NCBI RefSeq assembly: GCF_000429125.1
Contig: NZ_AUBG01000002.1
Location: forward strand, 310,001-374,000
From: Aequorivita capsosiphonis DSM 23843
GTDB taxonomy: Bacteria; Bacteroidota; Bacteroidia; Flavobacteriales; Flavobacteriaceae
Direction: 5' to 3'
DNA length: 64,000 bases
In this document: positions 1-7,572 of the stretch, one piece after another
Position numbering within the stretch: the first letter of the stretch is position 1
Layout of the letters: every line of letters begins with the position of its first letter
Translations under genes and position numbers: made by a program
The notes under the pieces: generated by a model
Databases searched by the model: none
What the model was told of the DNA's origin: nothing
The model's input: the letters and a program-made list of their open reading frames with translations, nothing else

Positions 1-1
1 A

Positions 2-256
2 AACGAGTTTCTGAAAAACATAAGTTATAATTATTCTAGAAAAGAAAGTGAATTACAATATGTAAATGCTGAAAACTGGAAAGGTGCCAACGTTTACAAA
101 AGTATCGATGACCTTTTTGATTCTATAACGGAAGCCAATTCTATAAACAGTTTTTGGAAATGGTTTGCTATTTTTGCATTTGTGTTTTTAATATGCGAAA
201 TGCTTATTCTAAAATTTTTCAATAACGCTTCGGCGCCACTCAGCGACCAAAAATGA
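2..256 (+). CDS. C-terminal end of a membrane protein, probably BatA-like (partial)
   Basis: The reading frame is open from the window edge to a TGA at 254-256 and gives about 84 residues. A soluble stretch is followed by one strong hydrophobic segment (FWKWFAIFAFVFLICEMLIL) and a short tail ending SDQK. Large Bacteroidota proteins with a BatA/aerotolerance-type N-terminal domain end with such a segment and often sit just upstream of this dihydroorotase-like gene. That identification rests on context and the tail alone, because the diagnostic domains lie outside the window. The next gene starts 67 bases later on the same strand, so the two are probably co-transcribed. Confidence 0.6.
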   Translation, partial: NEFLKNISYNYSRKESELQYVNAENWKGANVYKSIDDLFDSITEANSINSFWKWFAIFAFVFLICEMLILKFFNNASAPLSDQK

Positions 257-323
257 ATGCGAAAATCCAAATGAACCTAAAATATTCGGTTACTGAGCGA
301 AACCGAAGTATGAACTTTAAAAT

Positions 324-1622
324 ATGAAAGTACTACTAAAATCTGCCACTATTGTTGATGCTACAAGCAGTCATCATTTAAAGAAGTGTGATATTTTGAT
401 TGAAAACGGAAAGATTTCAAAAATAGCATCAAAAATTCAACCGTCCGACCTGCCTACCGAATGGGCAGGAAAAGTAAAAGAGGTTTCGCTTGATAATCTG
501 CACGTTTCCCAAGGCTGGTTTGATAGCAGTGTATCTTTTGGAGAACCTGGATTTGAAGAGCGGGAAACGGTTGACAATGGTTTAAAAACTGCAGCTTTAA
601 GCGGATTCACGAGTGTTGCGGTAAACGCGAACAGTTTTCCAGTTACGGACAGCAAAGGTCACATAAAATTTTTAAAATCAAAAGCTGAAGGAAATGCGGT
701 AAACCTCTACCCTATTGGCGCTTTAACCGTGGGAAGCAAAGGAGTAGATCTAGCCGAATTATATGATATGCAGAATGAAGGAGCCGTTTCTTTTTACGAT
801 TATAAACAGCCGATCGCCAATCCGAATTTATTAAAAATAGCATTACAGTACACACAAAACTTTGATGGTCTAGTTCAGTCATTTCCATTTGAAAAATCGG
901 TGGCTAGAAATGGTGTGGTTAACGAAGAAGTAAACAGCACCCGGCTTGGTTTAAAAGGAATTCCTGCACTTTCCGAAGAACTTCAAATAATCCGAGATCT
1001 CTATATTCTGGAGTACACTGGTGGAAAACTTCATATTCCTACTATCTCCACAAAAAAATCTGTGGAATTGATCAAGGATGCCAAGAAAAAAGGCTTGCAC
1101 GTTACTTGCAGCGTTTCCATCTTTAATCTGGTTTTAACGGATTCCATTTTAGATGAGTTCGACACGAATTATAAATTGATGCCTCCGCTAAGAACCAAAG
1201 AGGACAACAAAGCTTTGCTAAAAGGACTAAAAGAAGGTGTTATCGACGGTGTTACCACGGACCACAACCCAATTGATATAGAGCATAAAAAAACAGAATT
1301 TGAGCAAGCACTTTTCGGAAGTATTGGTCTTGAAGCCTGTTTTGGAGCCTTAAATAATTTATTGGGCACTGAAGAATCTGTTAAGGCTCTTACTGGATTA
1401 AAAAATGTTTTTAAAATTCCTTCAGACCAGCCTGGCGGCCAGGCAGGAAAAATTGAGGAAGGCAATATAGCAGAATTTACACTTTTTAACCCTGATGGAA
1501 TCTCTAAATTTGCTGAGGATGATATTCTTTCCACCTCCAAAAACGCTGCATTACTAGGCATTAAGCTAAAAGGCAAAGTTTACGGAATATTTGCTAATAA
1601 CCAATTGATAACAAAAGAATAA
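324..1622 (+). CDS. Dihydroorotase-like amidohydrolase, probably non-catalytic
   Basis: This 432-residue protein has the length and layout of class I dihydroorotases of the amidohydrolase superfamily, which cyclise carbamoyl-aspartate in pyrimidine synthesis. The family segment D-x-H-x-H-x-R-E-P-G reads DSSVSFGEPG here (near residues 67-76), so both metal-binding histidines are serine. The later metal His region reads TCSVSIFNLVLTD and also lacks its His. The late catalytic Asp is kept in TTDHNPID. Known dihydroorotase-like paralogues without ligands act as non-catalytic partners or have unknown roles. I infer the same here, with a true PyrC elsewhere in the genome. The stop overlaps the next start by one base. 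Confidence 0.85.
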   Translation: MKVLLKSATIVDATSSHHLKKCDILIENGKISKIASKIQPSDLPTEWAGKVKEVSLDNLHVSQGWFDSSVSFGEPGFEERETVDNGLKTAALSGFTSVAVNANSFPVTDSKGHIKFLKSKAEGNAVNLYPIGALTVGSKGVDLAELYDMQNEGAVSFYDYKQPIANPNLLKIALQYTQNFDGLVQSFPFEKSVARNGVVNEEVNSTRLGLKGIPALSEELQIIRDLYILEYTGGKLHIPTISTKKSVELIKDAKKKGLHVTCSVSIFNLVLTDSILDEFDTNYKLMPPLRTKEDNKALLKGLKEGVIDGVTTDHNPIDIEHKKTEFEQALFGSIGLEACFGALNNLLGTEESVKALTGLKNVFKIPSDQPGGQAGKIEEGNIAEFTLFNPDGISKFAEDDILSTSKNAALLGIKLKGKVYGIFANNQLITKE

Positions 1623-1942
1623 TGAGTGCTTCTCCATTAGGAAAATCTACTGCTTTAATTGCTTATGCGCCTTTTGTAGGGTTTATAATTGCCTATTTTA
1701 TTAATACAGATGAAGACCATGCCTTTGCCACATGGCATATAAAAAATATGTTTGGACTTTTCTTGTTATTTATCATTTCACTCGTTATACAATCACAAAT
1801 TGATGTAACTGTTGGTGATGTTCTTTGGATGTTATGTTGCGTATTATGGTTGTATTCTTGGGCGATGGCTTTCTATAATCAGCGCAGAGGAATTCCTTTT
1901 CTAAGTGAAAAATTTCAGGAGTGGTTTAAGTTTCTAAGTTGA
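1622..1942 (+). CDS. Small DUF4870-like membrane protein
   Basis: A 106-residue protein with three hydrophobic segments: roughly residues 10-28 (ALIAYAPFVGFIIAYFI), 41-58 and 66-84. It ends with a conserved-looking tail, IPFLSEKFQEWFK. The ATG shares one base with the preceding stop, so translation is coupled to the dihydroorotase-like gene. The layout resembles small DUF4870/TMEM-type proteins, whose function is unknown. The next gene is a paralogue with an almost identical C-terminal motif (PFLGEQFQEWFKGI), which suggests tandem duplication. Confidence 0.75.
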   Translation: MSASPLGKSTALIAYAPFVGFIIAYFINTDEDHAFATWHIKNMFGLFLLFIISLVIQSQIDVTVGDVLWMLCCVLWLYSWAMAFYNQRRGIPFLSEKFQEWFKFLS

Positions 1943-1993
1943 AAAGTATTGGCTATCTTTAAATCTTAAACTTCTTACCTAAACAAAAAAAAT

Positions 1994-2317
1994 ATGGATA
2001 CAAATACTGATAATGGTAAAACAGTTGCCATCATTGCCTATATAACCTTGATTGGATGGATTATAGCTTTGGTGATGAACAACGGCAATAAAACCGCATT
2101 GGGCTCATTCCACGTTCGTCAAGCCTTAGGAATTATGTGCGTAGGTGTTGTTTTAGCAATAGTTTCAGGAGTTCTTGGGATTTGGATTCTTTCATCAATT
2201 ATACAACTGGCGTTATTAGTATTCTGGATTCTAGGGCTAGTAAGTGCGGTACAAGGTGAAATGAAACCTGTTCCTTTCTTGGGAGAGCAATTTCAAGAAT
2301 GGTTTAAGGGAATTTAA
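1994..2317 (+). CDS. Small DUF4870-like membrane protein (paralogue of the preceding gene)
   Basis: A 107-residue protein with hydrophobic segments near residues 11-28 and 44-78. It shares with its neighbour an N-terminal AxIAYxxxxGxIIA pattern and a C-terminal VPFLGEQFQEWFKGI tail. It begins 51 bases after that gene and ends just before a strong terminator, so it is probably the last gene of the operon. Function is unknown. The conserved aromatic tail may be a membrane-interface or partner-binding element (inference). Confidence 0.75.
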   Translation: MDTNTDNGKTVAIIAYITLIGWIIALVMNNGNKTALGSFHVRQALGIMCVGVVLAIVSGVLGIWILSSIIQLALLVFWILGLVSAVQGEMKPVPFLGEQFQEWFKGI

Positions 2318-2335
2318 TTTTATAAAAACTTTTAA

Positions 2336-2387
2336 CAAGACCTTTTATGCTGAAGTCACTTCAGTTTAAAAGGTCTTGATTATTTTT
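2336..2387 (+). terminator. Strong intrinsic terminator whose T-tract overlaps the next promoter
   Basis: CAAGACCTTTTA at 2336-2347 pairs perfectly with TAAAAGGTCTTG at 2367-2378. The inner arms CTGAAG and CTTCAG extend the stem. ATTATTTTT follows, and its last part is also the -7 box of the next gene. Confidence 0.85.
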
Positions 2388-2388
2388 G
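2381..2388 (+). promoter_or_regulatory. -7 promoter box of the esterase gene
   Basis: TATTTTTG matches the Bacteroidota -7 consensus TAnnTTTG. It ends six bases before the ATG at 2395, so transcription should start at or very near the start codon, giving a leaderless or near-leaderless message. Confidence 0.65.
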
Positions 2389-2394
2389 CAAACT

Positions 2395-3051
2395 ATGGAA
2401 AAACAAACTTTACTTTTAGAGCACAATTTTAGAGCAGCTAAAAATTCTTCTGAAAAACCACCGGTTATAATTATGCTCCACGGTTTTGGCAGCGATGAGA
2501 ATGACTTATTCTCCTTTGCCAGCGAATTGCCTGAAAAATATGCAATCGTATCCCTAAAAGCTCCAATCAAAATGCAACCATCCGGGAATGCTTGGTACAA
2601 TATCTACTTCGATGATTCCCAAGGAAAATTCAGCGATGATGAACAAGCAATTGCCTCGCGAGAGTTGGTTTCAAAATGTATAGATGAAGTTGTTGAAAAA
2701 TATAAGGTTAATGGCCAAGACGTTACTCTTTTAGGTTTCAGCCAAGGAACAATTTTAAGTTTCGCAGTTGCGTTAAGCTATCCTGAAAAAGTGAAGAATG
2801 TAATCGGTTTAAGTGGATATATAAACGAAGAAATTCTAAAAGCTGGTTATGAAAATAATGACTTTAATAAATTGAGTGTTTATACTTCACATGGAAGCGT
2901 AGATCAAGTAATCCCAGTGCAATGGGCCAGAAAAACGGAACCTTTCCTAAAGAAACTGAATATTGAATGTACCTATTCAGAGTTTCCGGTTGGTCACGGA
3001 GTTGCGCCTCAGAATTTTCACGAATTAAAGGAATGGCTCGGTGAAAAGTAG
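2395..3051 (+). CDS. Alpha/beta hydrolase of the phospholipase/carboxylesterase family
   Basis: A cytosolic 218-residue protein with the nucleophile elbow GFSQG (Ser near 116), an oxyanion-region HGFGSDEND near residue 29, a likely acid Asp in GSVDQVIP and the catalytic His in VGHGV. It matches the serine esterase family that includes small carboxylesterases and acyl-protein thioesterases. The substrate is unknown. I chose the ATG at 2395 rather than an in-frame TTG at 2386, which lies inside the -7 box. Its stop codon is part of a heptamer tandem repeat. A second, more distant GYSQG hydrolase lies at 43108-43749. Confidence 0.85.
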   Translation: MEKQTLLLEHNFRAAKNSSEKPPVIIMLHGFGSDENDLFSFASELPEKYAIVSLKAPIKMQPSGNAWYNIYFDDSQGKFSDDEQAIASRELVSKCIDEVVEKYKVNGQDVTLLGFSQGTILSFAVALSYPEKVKNVIGLSGYINEEILKAGYENNDFNKLSVYTSHGSVDQVIPVQWARKTEPFLKKLNIECTYSEFPVGHGVAPQNFHELKEWLGEK

Positions 3052-3076
3052 TCGGTAGTCGGTAGTCGGTAGTCGG
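3049..3076 (+). repeat. TAGTCGG heptamer, four perfect tandem copies
   Basis: TAGTCGG occurs at 3049, 3056, 3063 and 3070. The first copy contains the TAG stop of the upstream esterase gene. The same heptamer forms the 3' end of the glycosyltransferase gene near 12941 on the other strand. Confidence 0.95.
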
Positions 3077-3092
3077 AAAAATTAAAAAATTC

Positions 3093-3118
3093 AGCGTTTA
3101 AAGAAACCTTTAAACGCT
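3093..3118. terminator. Hairpin between convergent genes
   Basis: AGCGTTTAAAG (3093-3103) and CTTTAAACGCT (3108-3118) form a perfect 11-bp stem with a four-base loop between two convergent genes. There is no long T-run on either side, so termination strength is uncertain. Confidence 0.5.
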
Positions 3119-3173
3119 TACCGCTCTCCTAAACTTTTTAACTCCTAAACCCTAAACTCCTCAACTCTTCACC

Positions 3174-3668
3174 TCAATTCGGATATAGAAATGAAGCTAG
3201 CGTTTTCAATTTTAGTTCTTTATTTTCATCAAAGGAATATGCTATAATCATTTCACCCCAATATTTTCCATCGGTAAAATCAGCTTGGATCCATTTGTGG
3301 TTTAGGAATTTCAATTTGTTTATTTTCATATCCCCGTTCATTCCTTCAAAAGGTATCAATGAATTGTTTCCTTTTGTTAAATTGGAATCATAGATTTGAT
3401 CTGAAACCATTGCTTCAACCTCTGCAGCCTCATAACCCATCTTTTCCAAATAGGTCATGGCATTTTCATTTCCTTGTAATGTGAAGTAATTCAAATTCCT
3501 TATTTGATCTTGCAGTACTCCCAAAGAATCGGTTTCCTTTTGCAACTTCGCTTCTGTTCTTTCTATTTTGATTCCCTGTGCTTCAAAAATTTTCTTCTCA
3601 TTCATATATTGAAATATGATGAACAATACAGCAAAAATAAACAGGTACAAAAAAATCTTATTTCTCAT
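3174..3668 (-). CDS. Conserved hypothetical protein with N-terminal membrane anchor
   Basis: A 164-residue protein. Residues 4-20 form one hydrophobic helix (KIFLYLFIFAVLFIIF). A charged, coiled-coil-like stretch follows (about 25-58), then a soluble domain ending in a predicted beta-rich part (WIQADFTDGKYWGEMIIAYSF). I recognise no catalytic motif. It starts two bases after the stop of the PhnP-like hydrolase gene, so the two are almost certainly translated from one message. The function is unknown. The anchor topology suggests most of the protein is outside the cytoplasm (inference). Confidence 0.7.
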   Translation of the reverse strand: MRNKIFLYLFIFAVLFIIFQYMNEKKIFEAQGIKIERTEAKLQKETDSLGVLQDQIRNLNYFTLQGNENAMTYLEKMGYEAAEVEAMVSDQIYDSNLTKGNNSLIPFEGMNGDMKINKLKFLNHKWIQADFTDGKYWGEMIIAYSFDENKELKLKTLASFLYPN

Positions 3669-3670
3669 AA

Positions 3671-4447
3671 TTAAATTTCTATGGTAAGTGTATCAAAAGC
3701 CAAATGAACGTTCTTCGGAAGTTTTTTCTCTACGTCTGCGTGAAAGCCCATCATGTGACTAATATGTGTAAAATATGTTTTTTCCGGCTTCACCTTTTCA
3801 ACAAATTCAAGCGCTTCTGAAATATTAAAATGTGAGTAATGAGGCTCTTCCCTAAGGGCATTTACCACCAAGACTTTGGTTCCCTTTACTTTCTCCAATT
3901 CCGCGTCTGAAATAGTTTTAACATCTGTTAAATATGTGAAATCCCCTATGCGAAACCCCAAAACAGGAAGCGTGTTATGCATAGCTTCAATAGAAATAAC
4001 TTCTTTTCCACCTATTGTGAAAACCGTACTCTTGTCTATTTCAATAGTTTCAATATTTGGCGCTCCTGGATATTTATTTACCGTTGTAAAAATATAAGCA
4101 AAGCGTTCACGCAAATCATCAAAAACACGTTTATGGGCGTAAAAAGGCATAATCCCCTGTATAAAATTGAATGGGCGAATATCATCTAAGCCGGCAGTAT
4201 GATCACTATGCTCGTGCGTAAGCAAAATACCATCAACTCTTGAAACATTTTCACGCAACATTTGCTGTCTAAAATCTGGACCGCAATCTATTACATAATT
4301 AAAGTTATCCCAAGACAATAAAACCGATACCCTTAGGCGCTTATCCTTTGGGTCATTACTTTTACATACTGGGTGGTCGCTACCAATCACAGGTATTCCC
4401 TGCGAGGTTCCAGTACCGAGAAAGGTTACGGAAAATTTCGATTTCAT
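3671..4447 (-). CDS. PhnP-like metallo-beta-lactamase-fold hydrolase
   Basis: A 258-residue cytosolic protein that begins FSVTFLGTGTSQGIPVIG, typical of the PhnP branch. The metal site is intact: THEHSDH supplies His78, His80, Asp82 and His83, with further ligands in IDCGPDF, MHNTLP and HISHMMG. PhnP is a phosphodiesterase for cyclic ribosyl phosphates in phosphonate breakdown. No phosphonate genes are nearby, so the substrate here is open. It is the first gene of a two-gene operon with the downstream membrane-anchored protein. A TATTTTTG box on the minus strand (4544-4551) lies about 95 bases upstream. Confidence 0.85.
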   Translation of the reverse strand: MKSKFSVTFLGTGTSQGIPVIGSDHPVCKSNDPKDKRLRVSVLLSWDNFNYVIDCGPDFRQQMLRENVSRVDGILLTHEHSDHTAGLDDIRPFNFIQGIMPFYAHKRVFDDLRERFAYIFTTVNKYPGAPNIETIEIDKSTVFTIGGKEVISIEAMHNTLPVLGFRIGDFTYLTDVKTISDAELEKVKGTKVLVVNALREEPHYSHFNISEALEFVEKVKPEKTYFTHISHMMGFHADVEKKLPKNVHLAFDTLTIEI

Positions 4448-4543
4448 CCGTTTAAATTAGTTGTTTTTTAGAGGGCAGACCCCGTGCGTTTTTTTGAAAT
4501 TCTGATGGGGCTTTTATAATAAAGCTTGTATATTTCATCTTGG

Positions 4544-4592
4544 CAAAAATACTGGTATTTTTTTTGTTTACCTATTGTATTTGCTACCTTTG
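4544..4592. promoter_or_regulatory. Divergent promoter pair
   Basis: On the minus strand TATTTTTG (4551-4544) faces the PhnP-like gene. On the plus strand TACCTTTG (4585-4592) follows TTG at 4564-4566 with an 18-base spacer and faces the 4617 gene. Both -7 boxes match TAnnTTTG. Confidence 0.6.
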
Positions 4593-4616
4593 TTAACAAG
4601 AAAATAGAACGTTACC

Positions 4617-6071
4617 ATGCCGGAAACCATATTGGGAGACAAGGAGTTTGAGAATATTCCCTCCATAAAAAGTAAGGCTTTAAGAATAAACCTTAACGAA
4701 AATATTTACGGCACCTTCGCAGAGATTGGAGCTGGACAAGAAACAGTTCGTAACTTTTTTAGAGCTGGTGGGGCTTCTGGTACCGTGGCCAAAACAATGT
4801 CAGCTTACGACAAGGATTTTAGCGACGCTATTTACGGAGTTGAGGAAGACGGTAGGTATGTTACTGAATCTAGATTACAGACTATGTTATCCCACGAATT
4901 TGCTTTAATTGAAGAGCGAATAAATCGTGATAAACACCCCAATAGACTTTTCTTTTCCTTTGCTAATACCGTAGCTACAATTGATTTTGCAAAACAATAC
5001 AAAGGACATGGCTGGGTTGGTATTCGGTATCAGATTGACCCGAATGAACCTTACAACGAAATAACACTTCACATTCGCTTCCACGAAAATGATGCACAAC
5101 TACAGCAAATCACCTTAGGAAATTTGGGAGTAAACCTTATTTATGGTGCATATTATAAATATGACGAACCCAATAAACTCCTTCGTTATCTTTATGATCA
5201 TATTGATAAAGATAAAATTGAAATAGACACCATAAACTTTAGCGGCCCGCGCTTTAATGAGGTAGATAATAGACTGATGAGTCTTCAGCTTATAAAAAAT
5301 GGAATGACCGAAGCGGTAATGTTCGATCCGGACGGCCATAACGTATTGCCAGCTAAAATTCTATATAAGAAAAATATATTAGCGCTTCGGGGTAGTTTTA
5401 GACCTGTAACCAAGGTTAATATAGATATGTTTGAGCGTTCCTACGAAATGTTCTTAAATGAAAACAGGGTAGAAAAAAGCAGGACGAAAGTTATCTTCGA
5501 AATTACACTTTCGAACTTACGTGCAGAAGGTGAAATTGATGAGGAAGATTTTATGGATCGCGCAAGACTACTGTGTTCTTTAGGTCATACCGTAATGATT
5601 TCAAATTTTCAGGAATATTATAAGTTGGTAGAATATTTTTCCCGCTACACCAAAATGCGTATGGGTCTTGCCATGGGCGTAAATAACTTAATAGATATTT
5701 TTGATGAAAAGTATTATCGCCATTTGAGCGGTGGTATATTGGAAGCTTTCGGAAAACTTTTCTTTAAGGATTTGAAAGTCTATTTATATCCAATGAAAGA
5801 TCCGGAAACCGGAGAATTCATCACTAGTGAAAATCTAAAAGTTCATCCACGAATGAAAGAATTGTACAAGTTCTTTAAGTACAATGGAAAAGTAGTGGAT
5901 ATCACAGATTATAAACCTGAGAATATGGACATTTTTTCACGTGAAATTCTAACTAAAATTGAAAAATGTGAAGATGGCTGGGAGGAATTGCTGCCACCCG
6001 GTATTTCGGAAATAATAAAGGATAAGCAGCTTTTCAATTACAAAGCTGTATCACCACCAATCAAGGACTAG
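4617..6071 (+). CDS. Large conserved protein of unknown function
   Basis: A 484-residue soluble protein with no signal peptide or membrane segment. It is well conserved in style: NIYGTFAEIGAGQETVRNFF near the start, FRAGGASGTVAKTMSAYD, and late PRMKELYKFFKYNGKVVDI. Homologues in Bacteroidota and some other phyla are sometimes labelled nicotinate-nucleotide adenylyltransferase or TonB-dependent receptor, but I see neither an HxGH adenylyltransferase motif nor a beta-barrel signature. I therefore leave the function open. It has its own promoter, with the start 24 bases after the -7 box. Its TAG stop overlaps the convergent peroxiredoxin stop by four bases. Confidence 0.75.
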   Translation: MPETILGDKEFENIPSIKSKALRINLNENIYGTFAEIGAGQETVRNFFRAGGASGTVAKTMSAYDKDFSDAIYGVEEDGRYVTESRLQTMLSHEFALIEERINRDKHPNRLFFSFANTVATIDFAKQYKGHGWVGIRYQIDPNEPYNEITLHIRFHENDAQLQQITLGNLGVNLIYGAYYKYDEPNKLLRYLYDHIDKDKIEIDTINFSGPRFNEVDNRLMSLQLIKNGMTEAVMFDPDGHNVLPAKILYKKNILALRGSFRPVTKVNIDMFERSYEMFLNENRVEKSRTKVIFEITLSNLRAEGEIDEEDFMDRARLLCSLGHTVMISNFQEYYKLVEYFSRYTKMRMGLAMGVNNLIDIFDEKYYRHLSGGILEAFGKLFFKDLKVYLYPMKDPETGEFITSENLKVHPRMKELYKFFKYNGKVVDITDYKPENMDIFSREILTKIEKCEDGWEELLPPGISEIIKDKQLFNYKAVSPPIKD

Positions 6072-6520
6072 TCAAGTATTTGCGCAGCGTGATCTTTCGT
6101 TTTCACCTTATCAATTACGCGATCTATTATTCCTTTTTCGTTTATTACGAAGGTTTTTCGATGAATTCCATCAAACGTTCTTCCCATAAACTTTTTTGGA
6201 CCCCAAACACCAAAAGCGTTGAGCACTTCTTTATCCTCATCTGCCAATAAAGGGAATGGGAGCTTATATTTTTCTTTAAAGTTCAACTGTCGTTTTTCAC
6301 TATCAGCGCTTACACCTAAAAGTTCGTAACCCTGATCTTGAAGTTCTTGGTAGTTGTCGCGCAAATTACAAACTTCAGCTGTACATCCTGGAGTACTGGC
6401 TTTGGGATAGAAAAACACAACCCATTTTTTTCCTTTGTAGTCATCAGAAGATATGGTATTACCATTTTGATCGTTTACTTTAAAATTTGGAGCTTTATCC
6501 CCAACCTGTAATGTATTCAT
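6068..6520 (-). CDS. bcp: Thiol peroxidase of the BCP/PrxQ peroxiredoxin family
   Basis: A 150-residue cytosolic protein that reduces hydroperoxides using thioredoxin. The active site PKASTPGCTAEVCNLRD has the peroxidatic Cys46 and a resolving Cys51 five residues later, as in atypical two-Cys BCP enzymes. The length is normal. I chose the ATG at 6520. An upstream in-frame extension to 6562 would run into the start of the divergent endonuclease gene and its promoter. It is divergent from nth, so the pair links peroxide defence and oxidative base repair by position. Confidence 0.9.
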   Translation of the reverse strand: MNTLQVGDKAPNFKVNDQNGNTISSDDYKGKKWVVFFYPKASTPGCTAEVCNLRDNYQELQDQGYELLGVSADSEKRQLNFKEKYKLPFPLLADEDKEVLNAFGVWGPKKFMGRTFDGIHRKTFVINEKGIIDRVIDKVKTKDHAAQILD

Positions 6521-6526
6521 ATTGTC

Positions 6527-6534
6527 TATTTTTG
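6527..6534 (+). promoter_or_regulatory. -7 promoter box of nth
   Basis: TATTTTTG matches TAnnTTTG and lies 16 bases before the nth ATG at 6551. It also lies in the upstream region of bcp. Confidence 0.6.
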
Positions 6535-6550
6535 TATAAAAGTACTTAAA

Positions 6551-7210
6551 ATGACCAAACAAGAAAAGGTTGACTTCGTTATTGAAACGTTAAACCGCAT
6601 CTATCCTCAGATCCCTATCCCGTTAGACCATAAAGATCCATATACTTTATTGATTGCCGTATTGCTTTCAGCCCAGAGTACCGACGTTCGGGTAAACAAA
6701 ATAACCCCGCTTCTTTTTGAAATAGCCGATAATCCGTATGACATGGTGAAGTTGACGGTAGAGGAAATACGGGAAATTATAAAACCTGTTGGACTATCGC
6801 CTATGAAAGCTAAAGGAATCCATGGACTTTCAAAAATGATGATTGAAAAATACAACGGACAAGTTCCTGCAAATTATGAAGCTTTAGAATCATTTCCGGC
6901 AGTTGGGCATAAAACCGCAAGTGTCGTGATGAGTCAGGCTTTTAATGTTCCTGCTTTTCCTGTGGATACACATATTCATAGATTAATGTATCGTTGGGGA
7001 TTTACAAATGGTAAAAATGTGGTCCAGACCGAAAAAGATGCAAAAAGACTGTTTCCAATAGATTTATGGAACACGCTTCACTTGCAGATCATTTGGTACG
7101 GAAGACAATATTCTCCCGCTAGAGGCTGGAATTTAGAGAAAGATATAATTACGAAAACAATTGGTAGAAAAACGGTGATTAATGATTATTTGAAGAAAAA
7201 AAGGAGATGA
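6551..7210 (+). CDS. nth: Endonuclease III-like DNA glycosylase lacking the iron-sulfur cluster
   Basis: A 219-residue base-excision repair enzyme with a helix-hairpin-helix near residues 111-123 (LESFPAVGHKTA), catalytic Lys121 and catalytic Asp139 in FPVDTHIHRL. The family normally carries C-x6-C-x2-C-x5-C at its end to hold a [4Fe-4S] cluster. Here that region reads WYGRQYSPARGWNLEKDI, and the whole protein contains no cysteine. The catalytic residues are intact, so activity on oxidised pyrimidines and AP sites is expected. The cluster's structural role must be met another way. The start follows a TAnnTTTG box. Confidence 0.9.
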   Translation: MTKQEKVDFVIETLNRIYPQIPIPLDHKDPYTLLIAVLLSAQSTDVRVNKITPLLFEIADNPYDMVKLTVEEIREIIKPVGLSPMKAKGIHGLSKMMIEKYNGQVPANYEALESFPAVGHKTASVVMSQAFNVPAFPVDTHIHRLMYRWGFTNGKNVVQTEKDAKRLFPIDLWNTLHLQIIWYGRQYSPARGWNLEKDIITKTIGRKTVINDYLKKKRR

Positions 7211-7321
7211 GTCAATGCGCTTGCCCGCCGTAGGAGAGTTTAGGAGTTTAGGAAAAATAAATAGTTTTCAAATTATGATATCTCAACTCATCGACTTTTA
7301 AACTTCTCGACATTCTAAAAA

Positions 7322-7353
7322 AAAAACCCTGAAAAGCTAATTCCAGGGTTTTT
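7322..7353. terminator. Bidirectional terminator
   Basis: AAAAACCCTG (7322-7331) pairs with CAGGGTTTTT (7344-7353) over a 12-base loop, with A- and T-runs on the two sides. It serves nth on the plus strand and the small minus-strand gene. Confidence 0.8.
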
Positions 7354-7360
7354 CCAAAGT

Positions 7361-7513
7361 TTAGTTTAGAAGTGCTTCAAACTTCAATTTATTATAATCT
7401 ATAACACTTAAAGCCATCGAATAATCCAGAAGAAACTTTATAGTTTCTTCTTTTGGAACAAGTTTTTTATTCACGCCGTCCAAACGTGATGTTTCAGAGT
7501 AGAATTTTTGCAT
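7361..7513 (-). CDS. Small conserved-looking protein of 50 residues
   Basis: A 51-codon frame running from ATG at 7513 to TAA at 7361. It begins MQKFYSETSRLDGVNKKLVP and ends FEALLN, with a mixed, well-folded-looking composition (YSMALSVIDYNKLKF). It lies 59 bases downstream of the sigma factor gene on the same strand and just before a terminator. That placement supports expression, possibly from the sigma-factor transcript. I recall very similar 50-residue proteins in other Flavobacteriaceae but know no function. A 7-bp inverted repeat (GTTATTT/AAATAAC, 7534-7549) lies between the two genes. Confidence 0.6.
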   Translation of the reverse strand: MQKFYSETSRLDGVNKKLVPKEETIKFLLDYSMALSVIDYNKLKFEALLN

Positions 7514-7572
7514 AAACTTTAGTTATTTTGAGGGTTATTTCCAAATAACGTCGCAAAAATCATTTTATTGTA

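Noticed and set aside
6521-6562. N-terminal extension of the peroxiredoxin
   Set aside because: It would cross the nth promoter and start; the peroxiredoxin domain begins at the ATG at 6520.
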